Source of the DNA: Clostridiales bacterium
GTDB taxonomy: Bacteria > Bacillota > Clostridia > Saccharofermentanales > Saccharofermentanaceae
Reading direction: 5' to 3'
Assembly: GCA_017515465.1 (NCBI GenBank)
Contig: JAFWFV010000028.1
Coordinates: 1-64,000, forward strand
Length of the DNA stretch: 64,000 nt
The position numbers and the translations under genes are program-made. The notes beneath the pieces are model-generated. The model did no database searches and was not told where the DNA came from. It saw only the letters and a list, made by a program, of their open reading frames with translations. Positions 1 through 9,038 of the stretch are shown piece by piece. Within the stretch, counting starts at the first letter, position 1. Every line of letters begins with the position of its first letter.

Positions 1-174
1 AGGAAGCCCGCACAGATCTCTTACATCTCCTGTGATCCCGCAACCCTGGCAAGGGATCTGAAACTGCTCACATCTGACGGGACCTATGAGATAAAGAGCA
101 TCACTCCCGTGGACATGTTTCCTGGCACGGCGGCTGTCGAGTGCGTGGTTCTGCTACAACGCACAGATACCTAG
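1..174 (+). CDS. RNA (uracil-5-)-methyltransferase, C-terminal end (partial)
   Basis: The window opens inside this gene; only the last 57 codons are present, ending in TAG. The translation carries SCDPATLARDL near its start and VDMFPGTAAVE near its end. These are the class I SAM-dependent TrmA/RlmD (RumA) signature, where the SCDP segment lies in the cofactor/substrate pocket and the final Glu of the VDMFP block is the general base. The family makes 5-methyluridine in 23S rRNA or tRNA. The nucleophilic Cys and any TRAM or Fe-S part lie outside the window, so the 23S enzymes (RlmC/RlmD) cannot be told from TrmA. Confidence 0.85.
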   Translation, partial: RKPAQISYISCDPATLARDLKLLTSDGTYEIKSITPVDMFPGTAAVECVVLLQRTDT

Positions 175-186
175 AAATACTTGATT

Positions 187-960
187 TTACGCATTTTTGC
201 AGTTCTTCCAGCCGAGCTTGAATGCCATCCGGTGTTCTCCTTGAGTCAGCGGGGCATTGTAGTGATCCTTTTTGCGAGAAATCCTGAAGAAACGGATCAT
301 GAGTATTATCAGGACGATATCGAGTAATGCCAATGACAATGCGATGAAGGCAAGATTATCGTTTAATGCGAGCAGCTCCTTGCTGAGTGAGAAGTCATAC
401 AGGCCGTGGATGAAAAAGGGAAGACTGAACGCAACAACGCTGTATATCTTTTTGCCTGTCTTGAGGTGTTTGCCGTAGAACCATCCCATTATGAATCCGC
501 AGCCTACATGACCCAAGGTAAATCCTCGGATCAGCATGATGACAGGTGATGCTCCTAATGCATAAGGAATATCTTCTACAAGTCCGAAAACATTGCCTAT
601 GATTACCATATATGCTGTAACATCCGCCCATGAGTAATCATTGATCTTTTTATTGAGCAGATGACGGAACATAAGGTATTTGACAAGTTCCTCTGAAAAA
701 GCCAACACGATGAAAGTATAGATGGCCTGGGAGACTAATGCATTCATGTCCGGGAAGATGATGCTTGTTAAAATATTCCTGGTGACATGGAAAATTGCCG
801 ACAGGATCACAATTGGCAATATGCAGATAAGTCCCCTTATGAATGCTGAATTACAACTCTTAACGTAGAGAGGATCGCACTTCCTGCGGTTCCTGAGACT
901 GACGAATACCAATACCGAAGGCACGATACTTATGATAAAGAAAAGCAGATTGATCAGCAT
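187..960 (-). CDS. PrsW-family intramembrane protease
   Basis: This is a 257-residue polytopic membrane protein with about seven hydrophobic segments. It has the PrsW/CPBP-like motif set: SEELVKYL (E90, E91), FGLVEDI (E129, D130), H151 in LGHVG, and HGLYD (H185, D189). In Bacillus, PrsW performs site-1 cleavage of the anti-sigma factor RsiW; many homologues are of unknown role. An AGGTGGT ribosome binding site precedes the ATG. It converges on the preceding methyltransferase. A link to the ECF sigma/anti-sigma pair at 61 kb is possible but nothing in the sequence shows it. The last ~35 residues are a charged cytoplasmic tail. Confidence 0.75.
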   Translation of the reverse strand: MLINLLFFIISIVPSVLVFVSLRNRRKCDPLYVKSCNSAFIRGLICILPIVILSAIFHVTRNILTSIIFPDMNALVSQAIYTFIVLAFSEELVKYLMFRHLLNKKINDYSWADVTAYMVIIGNVFGLVEDIPYALGASPVIMLIRGFTLGHVGCGFIMGWFYGKHLKTGKKIYSVVAFSLPFFIHGLYDFSLSKELLALNDNLAFIALSLALLDIVLIILMIRFFRISRKKDHYNAPLTQGEHRMAFKLGWKNCKNA

Positions 961-1011
961 ATTACCACCTATAATTAATGTTTAAATATCTTTGAACAGG
1001 TCCTGATATGA

Positions 1012-1251
1012 TCAGTCCTCGTGAACCCACCAATATGTGTTGCAATCAGGACAATAGTATTCTTTTTTATGCCTTGACCAAAAATGAAACAGAGGCTCCT
1101 CTATTTCTTTTCCGGTCCTGTATTTGTTCTTGCAGTGGGCAGGACACATCCATACTCTCTGCTGATCCGGGGTGCCTGCGGGAAAACACGTACCACCACT
1201 GACGCGTTCCAGCTGTTCAATTGCTAATACCGGGTGTTTGTTTATTCTCAT
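1012..1251 (-). CDS. Small cysteine-rich protein with a double-glycine leader-like N terminus
   Basis: The ATG at 1251 is preceded by AAAGGA at a good distance; a GTG three codons upstream would sit too close to it. The 79-residue product begins with a leader-like stretch ending LERVSGG (G19, G20), matching the double-glycine pattern cut by C39-type peptidases in Firmicutes bacteriocins and peptide pheromones. The remainder has five Cys and several His, with CPAHC and CPDC motifs that could instead form a zinc ribbon. No transporter, peptidase or immunity gene is adjacent. I do not recognise a specific family; a small zinc-binding protein is the main alternative. Confidence 0.5.
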   Translation of the reverse strand: MRINKHPVLAIEQLERVSGGTCFPAGTPDQQRVWMCPAHCKNKYRTGKEIEEPLFHFWSRHKKEYYCPDCNTYWWVHED

Positions 1252-1459
1252 GATAATCACCGTCCTTTTATTCTGTTAGCTTTATTATCGCTGTGATCTG
1301 AGAACAAACCAATCATTAATTAAGGCTTGATCTGATGCTTAATCGACACTTTGATCATGAAATGTTGCCTGCTTTATTGAACAGTTACCCAGGTTCTTAT
1401 AAAATGAACATATTCTAGGAGGAAAGCAGCTAATTAATCTTTCAGAATGGGAGAAGATT

Positions 1460-2332
1460 ATGAGAATACTTGTTGTTGGTGGGACGAGATATTTTGGAAT
1501 ACCTATGGTTAATTCCTTGCTCAAAAATGGACATGAAATCATGATTGCAACAAGAGGCAATTCAAAGCCTGTATTTGATGGTCCTGTAGAATATGTTGTT
1601 ATGGATAGGATGGATGAGGCAAGTGTCAAAGAGGCTTTGGACGGACAACATTTTGATCTGACAATAGATAAGATCGCCTACAGTTCAAATGATGTTAAGG
1701 TACTTTTGGAAAATGTAAGCTGCGATAGATATATACAGATGTCTACGTGCTCTGTTTACCCTAAAGAACATGCTGATATAACAGAAGATGAATTCCGGGC
1801 TGAAAAATATGAACTTCACTGGATAGATAGAATACAGGATTATCAAGAGACCAAGAGGCAGGCAGAAAGAGCAGTCTTTGAGTTCATGGATCCTACCAAT
1901 GTTTCTTTTGTCAGATACCCCATTGTGATGGGGGAGAATGATTACACCGGAAGATTGGATTTCTATATAGAGCACATAAGGAATCAGATCCCCATGAACA
2001 TTGACGATCTTGATAAGGAGATGGCATTCATATATGAGAAAGATGCCGGTGATTTTATTGCACATCTTGCCGACCATTTTGTTCCGGGACCGGTAAACGG
2101 TTGCTCTAAAGAAACAGTAAAGATATCGGATATGATTGGGTACATAGAAAAACGCCTTGGAAAGAAAGCTGTGATAAACAAGCAGGGTGAGGATGCGCCA
2201 TATAATGGCCTTGAAGATACACTCAGCTTTAGCACTGAAAAGGCGGAACTAACCGGTTACAGATTCCGTGAGCTTAAAGAATGGCTATATCCGCTGATCG
2301 ATGTCAAGACAACAACATCAAGTGAAGATTAG
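1460..2332 (+). CDS. NAD(P)-dependent epimerase/dehydratase-like SDR protein
   Basis: This 290-residue protein opens with a Rossmann GGTRYFG loop (residues 7-13), an atypical extended short-chain dehydrogenase pattern as in plant chloroplast RNA-binding CSP41 and nucleoside-sugar epimerase relatives. STCSVYP sits where the catalytic Ser/Thr strand is expected; the usual YxxxK is not clear, although Y129 in DYQETKRQAE could serve. A GGGAG site lies 6 nt before the ATG. It stands alone between the small peptide gene, which is divergent, and the cyclase. The substrate is unknown. Confidence 0.75.
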   Translation: MRILVVGGTRYFGIPMVNSLLKNGHEIMIATRGNSKPVFDGPVEYVVMDRMDEASVKEALDGQHFDLTIDKIAYSSNDVKVLLENVSCDRYIQMSTCSVYPKEHADITEDEFRAEKYELHWIDRIQDYQETKRQAERAVFEFMDPTNVSFVRYPIVMGENDYTGRLDFYIEHIRNQIPMNIDDLDKEMAFIYEKDAGDFIAHLADHFVPGPVNGCSKETVKISDMIGYIEKRLGKKAVINKQGEDAPYNGLEDTLSFSTEKAELTGYRFRELKEWLYPLIDVKTTTSSED

Positions 2333-2450
2333 TTTGGACAATAGTTCGCAAATCGAAAGCTGCGTGTTCTTACAGAGGGCGGGAGGTTCGATAGAAAACT
2401 AAATAACTGTTATAATATGCATTGATCAAAAATCTTTATAGGGTGGGTAT

Positions 2451-5276
2451 ATGAGATTTCTGAAGGCGTGTAAGGACATAGTGCTTAAGATATGCGGCAA
2501 GGCCCGCTGGCTTTTGCTGGCAACGGCATTGCTGATATGTGTAGATATCATTAACGTTTTTTCCTATTCCTGGTATCCGTATATCTACGGCGTATCTGAT
2601 GCCAACGGATTTTCTGTAAAAGAATGCCCTTTTGATAATGCGATGTGCTTTTCCATAACTGACGGAGGGGATATGGCCCTTCTGGGCACGGATACACAGT
2701 TCAAGGCCTATGCACGCATGAACCTGGATACAGGTGTTCAGGACTACTGCGGCATCGGAATGGTCGTTGATGAAGATCCTGGGAGTATTGGACTGTTCAT
2801 TCCCATGTATTTTGCGCTGGCTGATGACGGACAGCTCTATGCGATCCATTACGAGCAGCTGAACAATACCAGCCTGCTTACGGAACATGCATCGGTCATC
2901 TGTCTGTCAAAAGACATGAAAAAGGTCGATGAGCTTTTCGGTGTTGACCTCGGAATAGAGGGAAGGCAGCAGGGAACAGCCATGAGCGGCCTTCATTACT
3001 ACGATGGCAAGATAACTTTTGCCTTGAGAGATCTGTCAGGGGTCAAGCTCTATTCGATCGACAACAAAACCCATGTGGTAAGCGAGAGTGACATCTATCC
3101 GACTGATCCTGATGGTACATATACGGCAGATGTCATTCCGGTCGATGGTGCTTTCCTGTTCATGAGAAGTGACGGAAACGTTTACAGAGTTGAATTTGGT
3201 CAGCCCATGGGAGAGAGCATATTTAACTATGCTGTCCCATTAGGAGAAGAGTCCCCGTATTTCGAGACAGCTGCAGTGGCTGACGGCAAACTCTATGTGA
3301 CTACAGAGAACGATCCTTATACTGTTTACCTTCTGGAGGATGGCAAGCTCACGAAGGAATACGCTCTCGGAGACATCGCAGGAGATGCGGGAGCGATCAG
3401 GGAATTTGATTCTTACCGCCCTGACGGAGCATCTAGTGATACACTTGTCCTATGCTATGAGAATGCCCTCATAACATGTACGGAAAAAGACCCTGCCTTA
3501 CAGGACATCACTATGAGACCGGAATTTACGGCCCTGATGAATATCAACAGTGTCGTTGAAAATCTGTTCCTGATACCTCTTGCAGGCCTTATCATCAATC
3601 TGATCATACGCAGGAAGACACTTCTTTATAAGCAGCTGATCATCACTATCCCCGTCTTTACGGTGCTGGCTGTCGCCCTTGCGGTATCCGTTTATTCCCT
3701 TGCGGATATGGAAAAACTCGAGGACGTGGAAAAAGACATCACTTCCATCTGCAGCCTGTCAGCGAAGACATTTGATGGGTACGACTTTACTGGCCTTACC
3801 ACTCCCGGCAGGGATACCGGAGCCCAGTATAAAAAGCTCAGGGATAAGCTCGAAACATTGAGCCAATACAGTGAGGACTATCTGTTCTCCGTGATCTACA
3901 GAGGCAGCGATGGAACCGAATATCTCCTGGCGTCGGATGACTGGCTGGACATGCCCATGCAGGACCAGAAGCCGATGGGTGAGATGTTTCCGGCATCTGG
4001 CAGCAATGATTCTTCCGAGGTCTTTATTGACAAGGACCTGAGTGCGATCGTCGGCTTTTCGTCTTCTGTTATCAGCAGGATAACGGCCTACGGAAAGCTC
4101 CATGATGCCGCCTCTGACGGAAACTTCTATATCAAGGTCGAGGTGGATTATGGAAACCTGTTCAGTGAGAGGAGCGGTATCTACTATCAGATCGCTGGAT
4201 ACAGCGTCGTGATCATATGTGTCATAATGTTCCTCATCATACTTTCCACGCTCCTCATGATGAGAGTAATCAGGAAAGCGACTGCAACGGTCAAGAGCAT
4301 CAGTGAAGGCAACCTCTCGGCGAGGGTCAATTACAGATCCAAGGATGAGCTGGGCCAGATATGTTCCCAGGTCGACGAGATGGCTGAAAGCCTCCAGAAG
4401 TCCTTTGACGAGAAGGACCGCACCGAGAAGTTCTACTACAAGTTCGTTCCCGAGAGATTCCGTGAATACCTCGGCAAGGAAAACTTCACGGATCTGGAAC
4501 TGGGTGATGCGAGCAACCGTGAGCTGACGGTCTTGTTCTGCGATATCCGCTCCTTCTCGATCAATTCTGAGATGATGACTGCAAAGGAGAACTTTGCTTT
4601 CGTTAACACCATATACGGCAAAGCTGGTCCTATCATACGTGAACACAATGGCTTCATCGACAAATACATAGGTGACGCGGTCATGGCGCTCTTTGAAGAT
4701 GCCGATGACGCGGTGGCATGCGGCGTCGATCTCTACCGGGCGATCGTCCGCGATCCCGAAACGGCACGTGAACTCGGTGTCAGCGATATCAATATCGGTA
4801 TAGGTATCCACAGCGGCATGGCCATGATCGGCATCGTCGGCGAGAGTGAGCGTCTGTCCGGAACGGTCATATCCGATACCGTAAATCTCTCCTCCAGGCT
4901 GGAGTCCCTAACAAAGCAGTACCAGACCGCTATCCTGGTATCAAAGGATACCGTTGACAGGATGAGCTCACCAGAGGATCTCTCCCTCAGATATCTTGGC
5001 ATGATCCAGGTCGCAGGTGTCAATGAGGTCAAGGGCGTATATGAAGTGCTCGACTGTCTCGAAGACAGCGTCAGGAACGCCCGTTCGGACAATGCATCTG
5101 ATTTCCGCGAAGCACTGAGGCTGTTCCAGCTGGGACGCCGTGAAGATGCTCTGGCAGCTCTTGAGAAGCTGTCGTCCGAAGGCAGGGGTGACCATGTAAC
5201 AGATATGTACATGGATTACATCAGGACTCTTTCTTCCGATGACAAGGGAAATGTATTCCGGTTCGTAAGGAAATAA
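2451..5276 (+). CDS. Membrane receptor with HAMP and class III adenylate/guanylate cyclase domains
   Basis: This 941-residue protein has an N-terminal membrane segment (~18-38), then a large external region (~50-360) rich in short beta repeats that looks like a propeller. Two membrane segments follow (~364-418), then a second external sensor (~420-575), a further membrane segment (~578-605), HAMP (~605-660) and a cyclase domain (~685-870). Metal ligands are D698 (FCDIRSF) and D742 (YIGDAV). K738 and the ISDTVN Asp are the adenine-specifying pair, with N and R of NLSSR for transition-state binding, so cAMP is the likely product. A short helical, TPR-like tail ends the protein. It is monocistronic. 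A sensor-driven cAMP signal is inferred. Confidence 0.85.
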   Translation: MRFLKACKDIVLKICGKARWLLLATALLICVDIINVFSYSWYPYIYGVSDANGFSVKECPFDNAMCFSITDGGDMALLGTDTQFKAYARMNLDTGVQDYCGIGMVVDEDPGSIGLFIPMYFALADDGQLYAIHYEQLNNTSLLTEHASVICLSKDMKKVDELFGVDLGIEGRQQGTAMSGLHYYDGKITFALRDLSGVKLYSIDNKTHVVSESDIYPTDPDGTYTADVIPVDGAFLFMRSDGNVYRVEFGQPMGESIFNYAVPLGEESPYFETAAVADGKLYVTTENDPYTVYLLEDGKLTKEYALGDIAGDAGAIREFDSYRPDGASSDTLVLCYENALITCTEKDPALQDITMRPEFTALMNINSVVENLFLIPLAGLIINLIIRRKTLLYKQLIITIPVFTVLAVALAVSVYSLADMEKLEDVEKDITSICSLSAKTFDGYDFTGLTTPGRDTGAQYKKLRDKLETLSQYSEDYLFSVIYRGSDGTEYLLASDDWLDMPMQDQKPMGEMFPASGSNDSSEVFIDKDLSAIVGFSSSVISRITAYGKLHDAASDGNFYIKVEVDYGNLFSERSGIYYQIAGYSVVIICVIMFLIILSTLLMMRVIRKATATVKSISEGNLSARVNYRSKDELGQICSQVDEMAESLQKSFDEKDRTEKFYYKFVPERFREYLGKENFTDLELGDASNRELTVLFCDIRSFSINSEMMTAKENFAFVNTIYGKAGPIIREHNGFIDKYIGDAVMALFEDADDAVACGVDLYRAIVRDPETARELGVSDINIGIGIHSGMAMIGIVGESERLSGTVISDTVNLSSRLESLTKQYQTAILVSKDTVDRMSSPEDLSLRYLGMIQVAGVNEVKGVYEVLDCLEDSVRNARSDNASDFREALRLFQLGRREDALAALEKLSSEGRGDHVTDMYMDYIRTLSSDDKGNVFRFVRK

Positions 5277-5291
5277 AACGGGAATGACTTA

Positions 5292-5320
5292 TTGACAATC
5301 CATACTGACGGGACTAAAAT
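5292..5320 (+). promoter_or_regulatory. Sigma-A promoter of the tetR-hydrolase operon
   Basis: TTGACA at 5292-5297 is followed after 17 bp by TAAAAT at 5315-5320, a near-consensus housekeeping promoter. The start of transcription would fall near 5327, inside the palindrome described in the next entry. Confidence 0.8.
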
Positions 5321-5356
5321 GAAACTACTTTCATTTAATGAATGTAGTTTCATTTT
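5316..5356 (+). promoter_or_regulatory. 41-bp palindrome, probable TetR operator
   Basis: Arms 5316-5335 and 5337-5356 pair around base 5336 with a single mismatch (5329/5343). The outer half-site is AAAATGAAACTAC. The palindrome covers the -10 element and the transcription start, so binding by the TetR protein encoded just downstream would block its own operon. The placement is seen in the sequence; autorepression is inferred from TetR-family behaviour. Confidence 0.8.
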
Positions 5357-5386
5357 TGATTACAGTCAAGATCCGGAGGTATAGGA

Positions 5387-6052
5387 ATGCCGAGAGTTAC
5401 TGACGAATATCTGGAGAACAAACGGAGGCAGATAGTCGATGCCGCATATAACGTATGCCTGAGAAAGCCCGTAGAGATGGTTACAATATCTGACGTCATA
5501 GCAGAGACAGGCATGAGCCAGGGAGCCATCTACAGGTACTACAGCGGGTTGGATGAGATCCTGACAGACATGTCGACAAAGCTCCGGGAGGAATATAACA
5601 TCATAGACCGGCTGGAGGCCATCATCAACGATCATGGTCTGTCTATCGAAGATGCCACATATCAGGTGTGTGACCTGCTTGCCGAGGCAATGGAGACGCA
5701 TCTCACCGATATCCAGAAGATAAATTTCGATCTGGGGGTCCTGGCGATCAATGAACCGCAGCGCGCTGCCGTGATACAGTCGGGGATCAAGGGGACCGGA
5801 AACCTGGAATACCTCCAGAAATATGCCATGCCTGCCCTGATAGGCGGTGCCCTGAGCTCGGGATATGAACTCGCAGGATCACCTGAGGAGATAGCTCAGT
5901 TCATCTATTCATCTTATACGGGGATCGAGAAATACTGTATCCTGTCAGCCTGTTATGTAACCGGAGAACAGAAGGTAAAGGCAGAGCCACGCAAGCTTTT
6001 CAGAACACTTGCAAAGACCATCCTGTTATTGATCGGAGGAAAAGAAAGATGA
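5387..6052 (+). CDS. TetR/AcrR-family transcriptional repressor
   Basis: This 221-residue protein has an N-terminal helix-turn-helix of TetR type (residues ~10-55, with AAYNVCLRKPVEMVTISDV and GMSQGAIYRYYSG) and a C-terminal all-helical ligand domain. GGAGG lies 7 nt before the ATG. It is first in a two-gene operon and overlaps the hydrolase gene by 4 bp (ATGA). The 41-bp palindrome over its own promoter is the expected operator. The inducer is unknown, but a substrate or product of the hydrolase is a fair guess. Confidence 0.88.
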   Translation: MPRVTDEYLENKRRQIVDAAYNVCLRKPVEMVTISDVIAETGMSQGAIYRYYSGLDEILTDMSTKLREEYNIIDRLEAIINDHGLSIEDATYQVCDLLAEAMETHLTDIQKINFDLGVLAINEPQRAAVIQSGIKGTGNLEYLQKYAMPALIGGALSSGYELAGSPEEIAQFIYSSYTGIEKYCILSACYVTGEQKVKAEPRKLFRTLAKTILLLIGGKER

Positions 6053-7179
6053 CACAAAGACCCGTGCCCACAGGCAGATACAAAGTAGGAACATTCACTT
6101 ATACCGTATATGATGACAGGGAGGAAGTTATCGTTCCCGGGACTATGAGGAGCATCCCGGCCAGAGTCTATTACCCCGTTGATCCCTCTTCCGTCGAAGG
6201 TATGGAAAAGGCAAGATACATGACCAGGGAAATGGCCGCTGCTTTAAAGAAATTCATGCATGTCCCCATTGATTACGATAAGAGCGATGCCGCCGGTGAT
6301 AACGTGACCGAGTGTTACGAAAATGCACCCCGGATAACAGATGAGAGGTTTCCTCTCATAATGTTCAACCACGGTCTGGCATCGTTCAGGGAAGCGAATT
6401 CCTTTCTCTGCATCGAACTGGCATCCAACGGCTATGTGGTAATTGCCGTTGGACATCCGTACGACAGCATTCTGACTGAACTTGATGACGGAACAAAGAC
6501 AGAACTCAGCAAGAGCATTACCAAACGTCAGTATGAGCCTTACCTGCCCGGCGTGATAAGCGTTCTTAAATTGACGAACTCCAGGGGAACGGAAAGGGAA
6601 CTGGCGGATAAGTTCGACGAACTCCAGAACAAGTACTGCAGATTCATCATGTCCAGGGTCGATGAATCGGTCAGGGACACTCTGGCAGCGCTCAGGTATG
6701 CAAAAGAAAACCTGCAGGACATGATCGACTTTTCGACCGGCATTGGTGTGACCGGCCACTCCCTGGGCGGTGCGGCTGCATATATGCTCTGTCTCGAATA
6801 TGACGGGTTCATCTGCGGACTTAACATGGACGGAGCACTGTTCGGCAGCAACAAGGGGAAGATCCTAAGAAAGCCTTTCGTTCAGATAAGCTGCAAGACT
6901 AACATAAATGCCGAGACGAGAGCTTTTGTCGATCACACTGAAGTGGTCTACGGTGCCCTGTTCCAGCGGATGCAGCACCTGGGCTTTTCTGACATGAAGC
7001 ACATGATCCCCATCAAGGCTATGGTAGGAAAGCTCGATCCAAATGTTGCCCATGAAAACGTCTGCAGGCTCCATATGGAGATGTTCGATACTTACCTGAA
7101 AAAGTCAAAGGCTCATCCTGATATTACAGGAAACAGCGACGTGGTCATCAGGGAATACCAGCCGGATATTGCGGAGTGA
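6049..7179 (+). CDS. Alpha/beta hydrolase, PAF-acetylhydrolase-like
   Basis: This is a 376-residue alpha/beta hydrolase. The oxyanion region FNHGL and the nucleophile elbow GHSLGG (S238) are clear, and the spacing of the FNHGLASFREANSFL block to the elbow fits the platelet-activating-factor acetylhydrolase / dienelactone hydrolase clan. No signal peptide is seen, so it is probably cytoplasmic. It is co-transcribed and translationally coupled with the TetR gene, which suggests an inducible ester or lipid hydrolase. The substrate is not known. Confidence 0.8.
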   Translation: MTQRPVPTGRYKVGTFTYTVYDDREEVIVPGTMRSIPARVYYPVDPSSVEGMEKARYMTREMAAALKKFMHVPIDYDKSDAAGDNVTECYENAPRITDERFPLIMFNHGLASFREANSFLCIELASNGYVVIAVGHPYDSILTELDDGTKTELSKSITKRQYEPYLPGVISVLKLTNSRGTERELADKFDELQNKYCRFIMSRVDESVRDTLAALRYAKENLQDMIDFSTGIGVTGHSLGGAAAYMLCLEYDGFICGLNMDGALFGSNKGKILRKPFVQISCKTNINAETRAFVDHTEVVYGALFQRMQHLGFSDMKHMIPIKAMVGKLDPNVAHENVCRLHMEMFDTYLKKSKAHPDITGNSDVVIREYQPDIAE

Positions 7180-7187
7180 TACACCTG

Positions 7188-7312
7188 TGCATCATGATTC
7201 TCTACGGGCCCCGTTTTCAGGAGGACGATAGAGACAGTGTATAGAGAATTCCGGGCCAAATTCTCTACAAGTGGCAAAAAACCATGTCCTGTAGAGAAGT
7301 GCTGTAGAGAAT
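7188..7312 (+). repeat. Intergenic cluster of TAGAGAAT/ATTCTCTA motifs with a hairpin
   Basis: Five copies of the core (G)TAGAGAA or its complement lie in 125 bp between the two convergent genes. Two of them form a 9-bp hairpin (7242-7250 with 7259-7267, 8-nt loop CCGGGCCA). It may act as a bidirectional terminator, although neither side has a clean T run. The GTAGAGA core recurs in the tandem arrays at 37.05 and 60.76 kb. Confidence 0.55.
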
Positions 7313-8908
7313 TCATCTAACCGGATAGTAGGTAACAGCAAAGTCCAGCATGTCCATGAATGCCGGGATATTGAATAAGAGCAGGGTTATGCTGATCACT
7401 GCAGTTACGGCCGGCAGGAACGGCTTCCGGTCGAGTTTTTCATCTATGAGTTTCATCAGATTAAAGATCAGAACGGAAAACGCCCAGCTGAAGTAAAGTG
7501 AATACAGGATAAGTCCGTTTTCCGAGGTGCCCCAGCCGACGCCGATCAGGATGATGAACGAGAAAATGATCCAGCAAAGCGAGATCTTTGACATGCCGTT
7601 CTTCCTTGTAAACCAGAAACAGACAAAAACTAACAGCAGGATGAGTATTCCGGTGATATCTATCCATGTGATGCGCGGCAATTGCCAGGATACGCGGAAT
7701 CCCAGATCTCTTATCTCACTTGCAGGAGCGATGTAGATGCTCCTGGCAAAGTTCAGATACTGCAGGAGTCTGTCTGTATAACCGACACCTCTGCCCATGA
7801 ACAGTCTGTAAAAGATAAACGACTCGATGCTCTCTATCAGGGTGCTCAGCCTGCCGAACAGGACCAGCAGGAATACGAATTCGATACAACGTATAATGGT
7901 GTTCCTGATCCCCTGTCTGACCGCTTTGAAGGAAAAAGACGGATAGGCAAAAGGGATAAGTACCATGCCGGTAAGCAAAGATCCGGCGGCCGCGTATGAA
8001 GCCGCAGAGGATCCTTTTTTCTTTCTGTTGATCAGACAGATGGCCAGTACCAGCCAGAAATATGCCGTAATGTATTGTTCCTCCATGAGGGAAAAGAGCA
8101 TGAACGTATGAGTAAAGCAGGTGATGATCATGAAACAGATCCTCTGCATCCTTGTTGAGCTGATCTCCGAAGCCAGTATTATGTTAGCGGTGATCATCAT
8201 CAGTATCTGTACGGGATTCAGGAAAAAGATGTAGTTGATCTGACTGAATAACAGGTGCAGGGCGGAAGGGATCCCTGCAAATGGTGCCGACAACAATCCG
8301 AACAGGGGCTGCCTGATGTCATTCTGTGAGGAATCAATGAACAGGTATGCATTATTGTTTATCAGTGTGGGGCTGTCGCCGGTATAGATGATGTCAACTA
8401 TGGTATCCTGATCGTAGAATGCAGTGCTGCGGGCAAAGAAATACGACGTTACGGCAACGGCAGAAGTGAATATCAAAACATAGATGATGACCTCAGCCTT
8501 GTTCAGTGGCAGTCCGGACATCATCTCCCTTAAGACAGACAACAACCGGTTCCAGAATAACATGTTCATGAGAAATACCGCAGGAACGGCGATCACTGCC
8601 AATATGCAGCCTGAAATACCTGATGATCTTGATGTAAGACCGATGCATATACAGATGGCGTTCACCAGGGAAAAGATGTTGACTGCGCGGCTCCTCCCCT
8701 TGATCAAGGGTACCGGAGGAACTAACACGGACAGGATCAGTATCAAGAGTACTGATACAGGGACCGTATATAAATAGAGATCATCATTGCCGCCGTTCAG
8801 ATAGAGATAGGCGGCCGAAGATACCGTAATGTACCAGTTTCCCTTCAGGTTATGCAATAGATCTGCCGGCTTTTGTTCGAGCAGATGTTCTCTGATGTAT
8901 CCGATCAC
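7313..8908 (-). CDS. Polytopic membrane protein, possible GT-C-type glycosyltransferase
   Basis: A GTG start at 8908 is chosen because GGAG lies 7 nt upstream; the longer reading from a TTG at 8944 has no ribosome binding site. The ~531-residue product has about 12 membrane segments. An external loop after the third or fourth segment, with STAFYDQDTIVDIIYTGDSP and DIRQPLFGL, resembles the acidic first loop of GtrII/GT-C lipid-linked sugar transferases. This is suggestive only. It is monocistronic and divergent from the 9039 gene. A role in cell-surface glycan modification is a guess. Confidence 0.5.
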   Translation of the reverse strand: MIGYIREHLLEQKPADLLHNLKGNWYITVSSAAYLYLNGGNDDLYLYTVPVSVLLILILSVLVPPVPLIKGRSRAVNIFSLVNAICICIGLTSRSSGISGCILAVIAVPAVFLMNMLFWNRLLSVLREMMSGLPLNKAEVIIYVLIFTSAVAVTSYFFARSTAFYDQDTIVDIIYTGDSPTLINNNAYLFIDSSQNDIRQPLFGLLSAPFAGIPSALHLLFSQINYIFFLNPVQILMMITANIILASEISSTRMQRICFMIITCFTHTFMLFSLMEEQYITAYFWLVLAICLINRKKKGSSAASYAAAGSLLTGMVLIPFAYPSFSFKAVRQGIRNTIIRCIEFVFLLVLFGRLSTLIESIESFIFYRLFMGRGVGYTDRLLQYLNFARSIYIAPASEIRDLGFRVSWQLPRITWIDITGILILLLVFVCFWFTRKNGMSKISLCWIIFSFIILIGVGWGTSENGLILYSLYFSWAFSVLIFNLMKLIDEKLDRKPFLPAVTAVISITLLLFNIPAFMDMLDFAVTYYPVR

Positions 8909-9038
8909 TATGAGACTCCGTGATATTAGTCGCCGTGAAACCAAACCGGCTATAAACGATAGTATATACCATATTGTTTACCGATTGTTAACCGCCCTCA
9001 GGTTTAATCATCCCCCGGCCTGATGTAAAATAATCATT

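Noticed and set aside
3759..4811. Long minus-strand open frame opposite the cyclase gene
   Set aside because: It mirrors the codon bias of the real gene, has no start signal and shows no protein-like domain.
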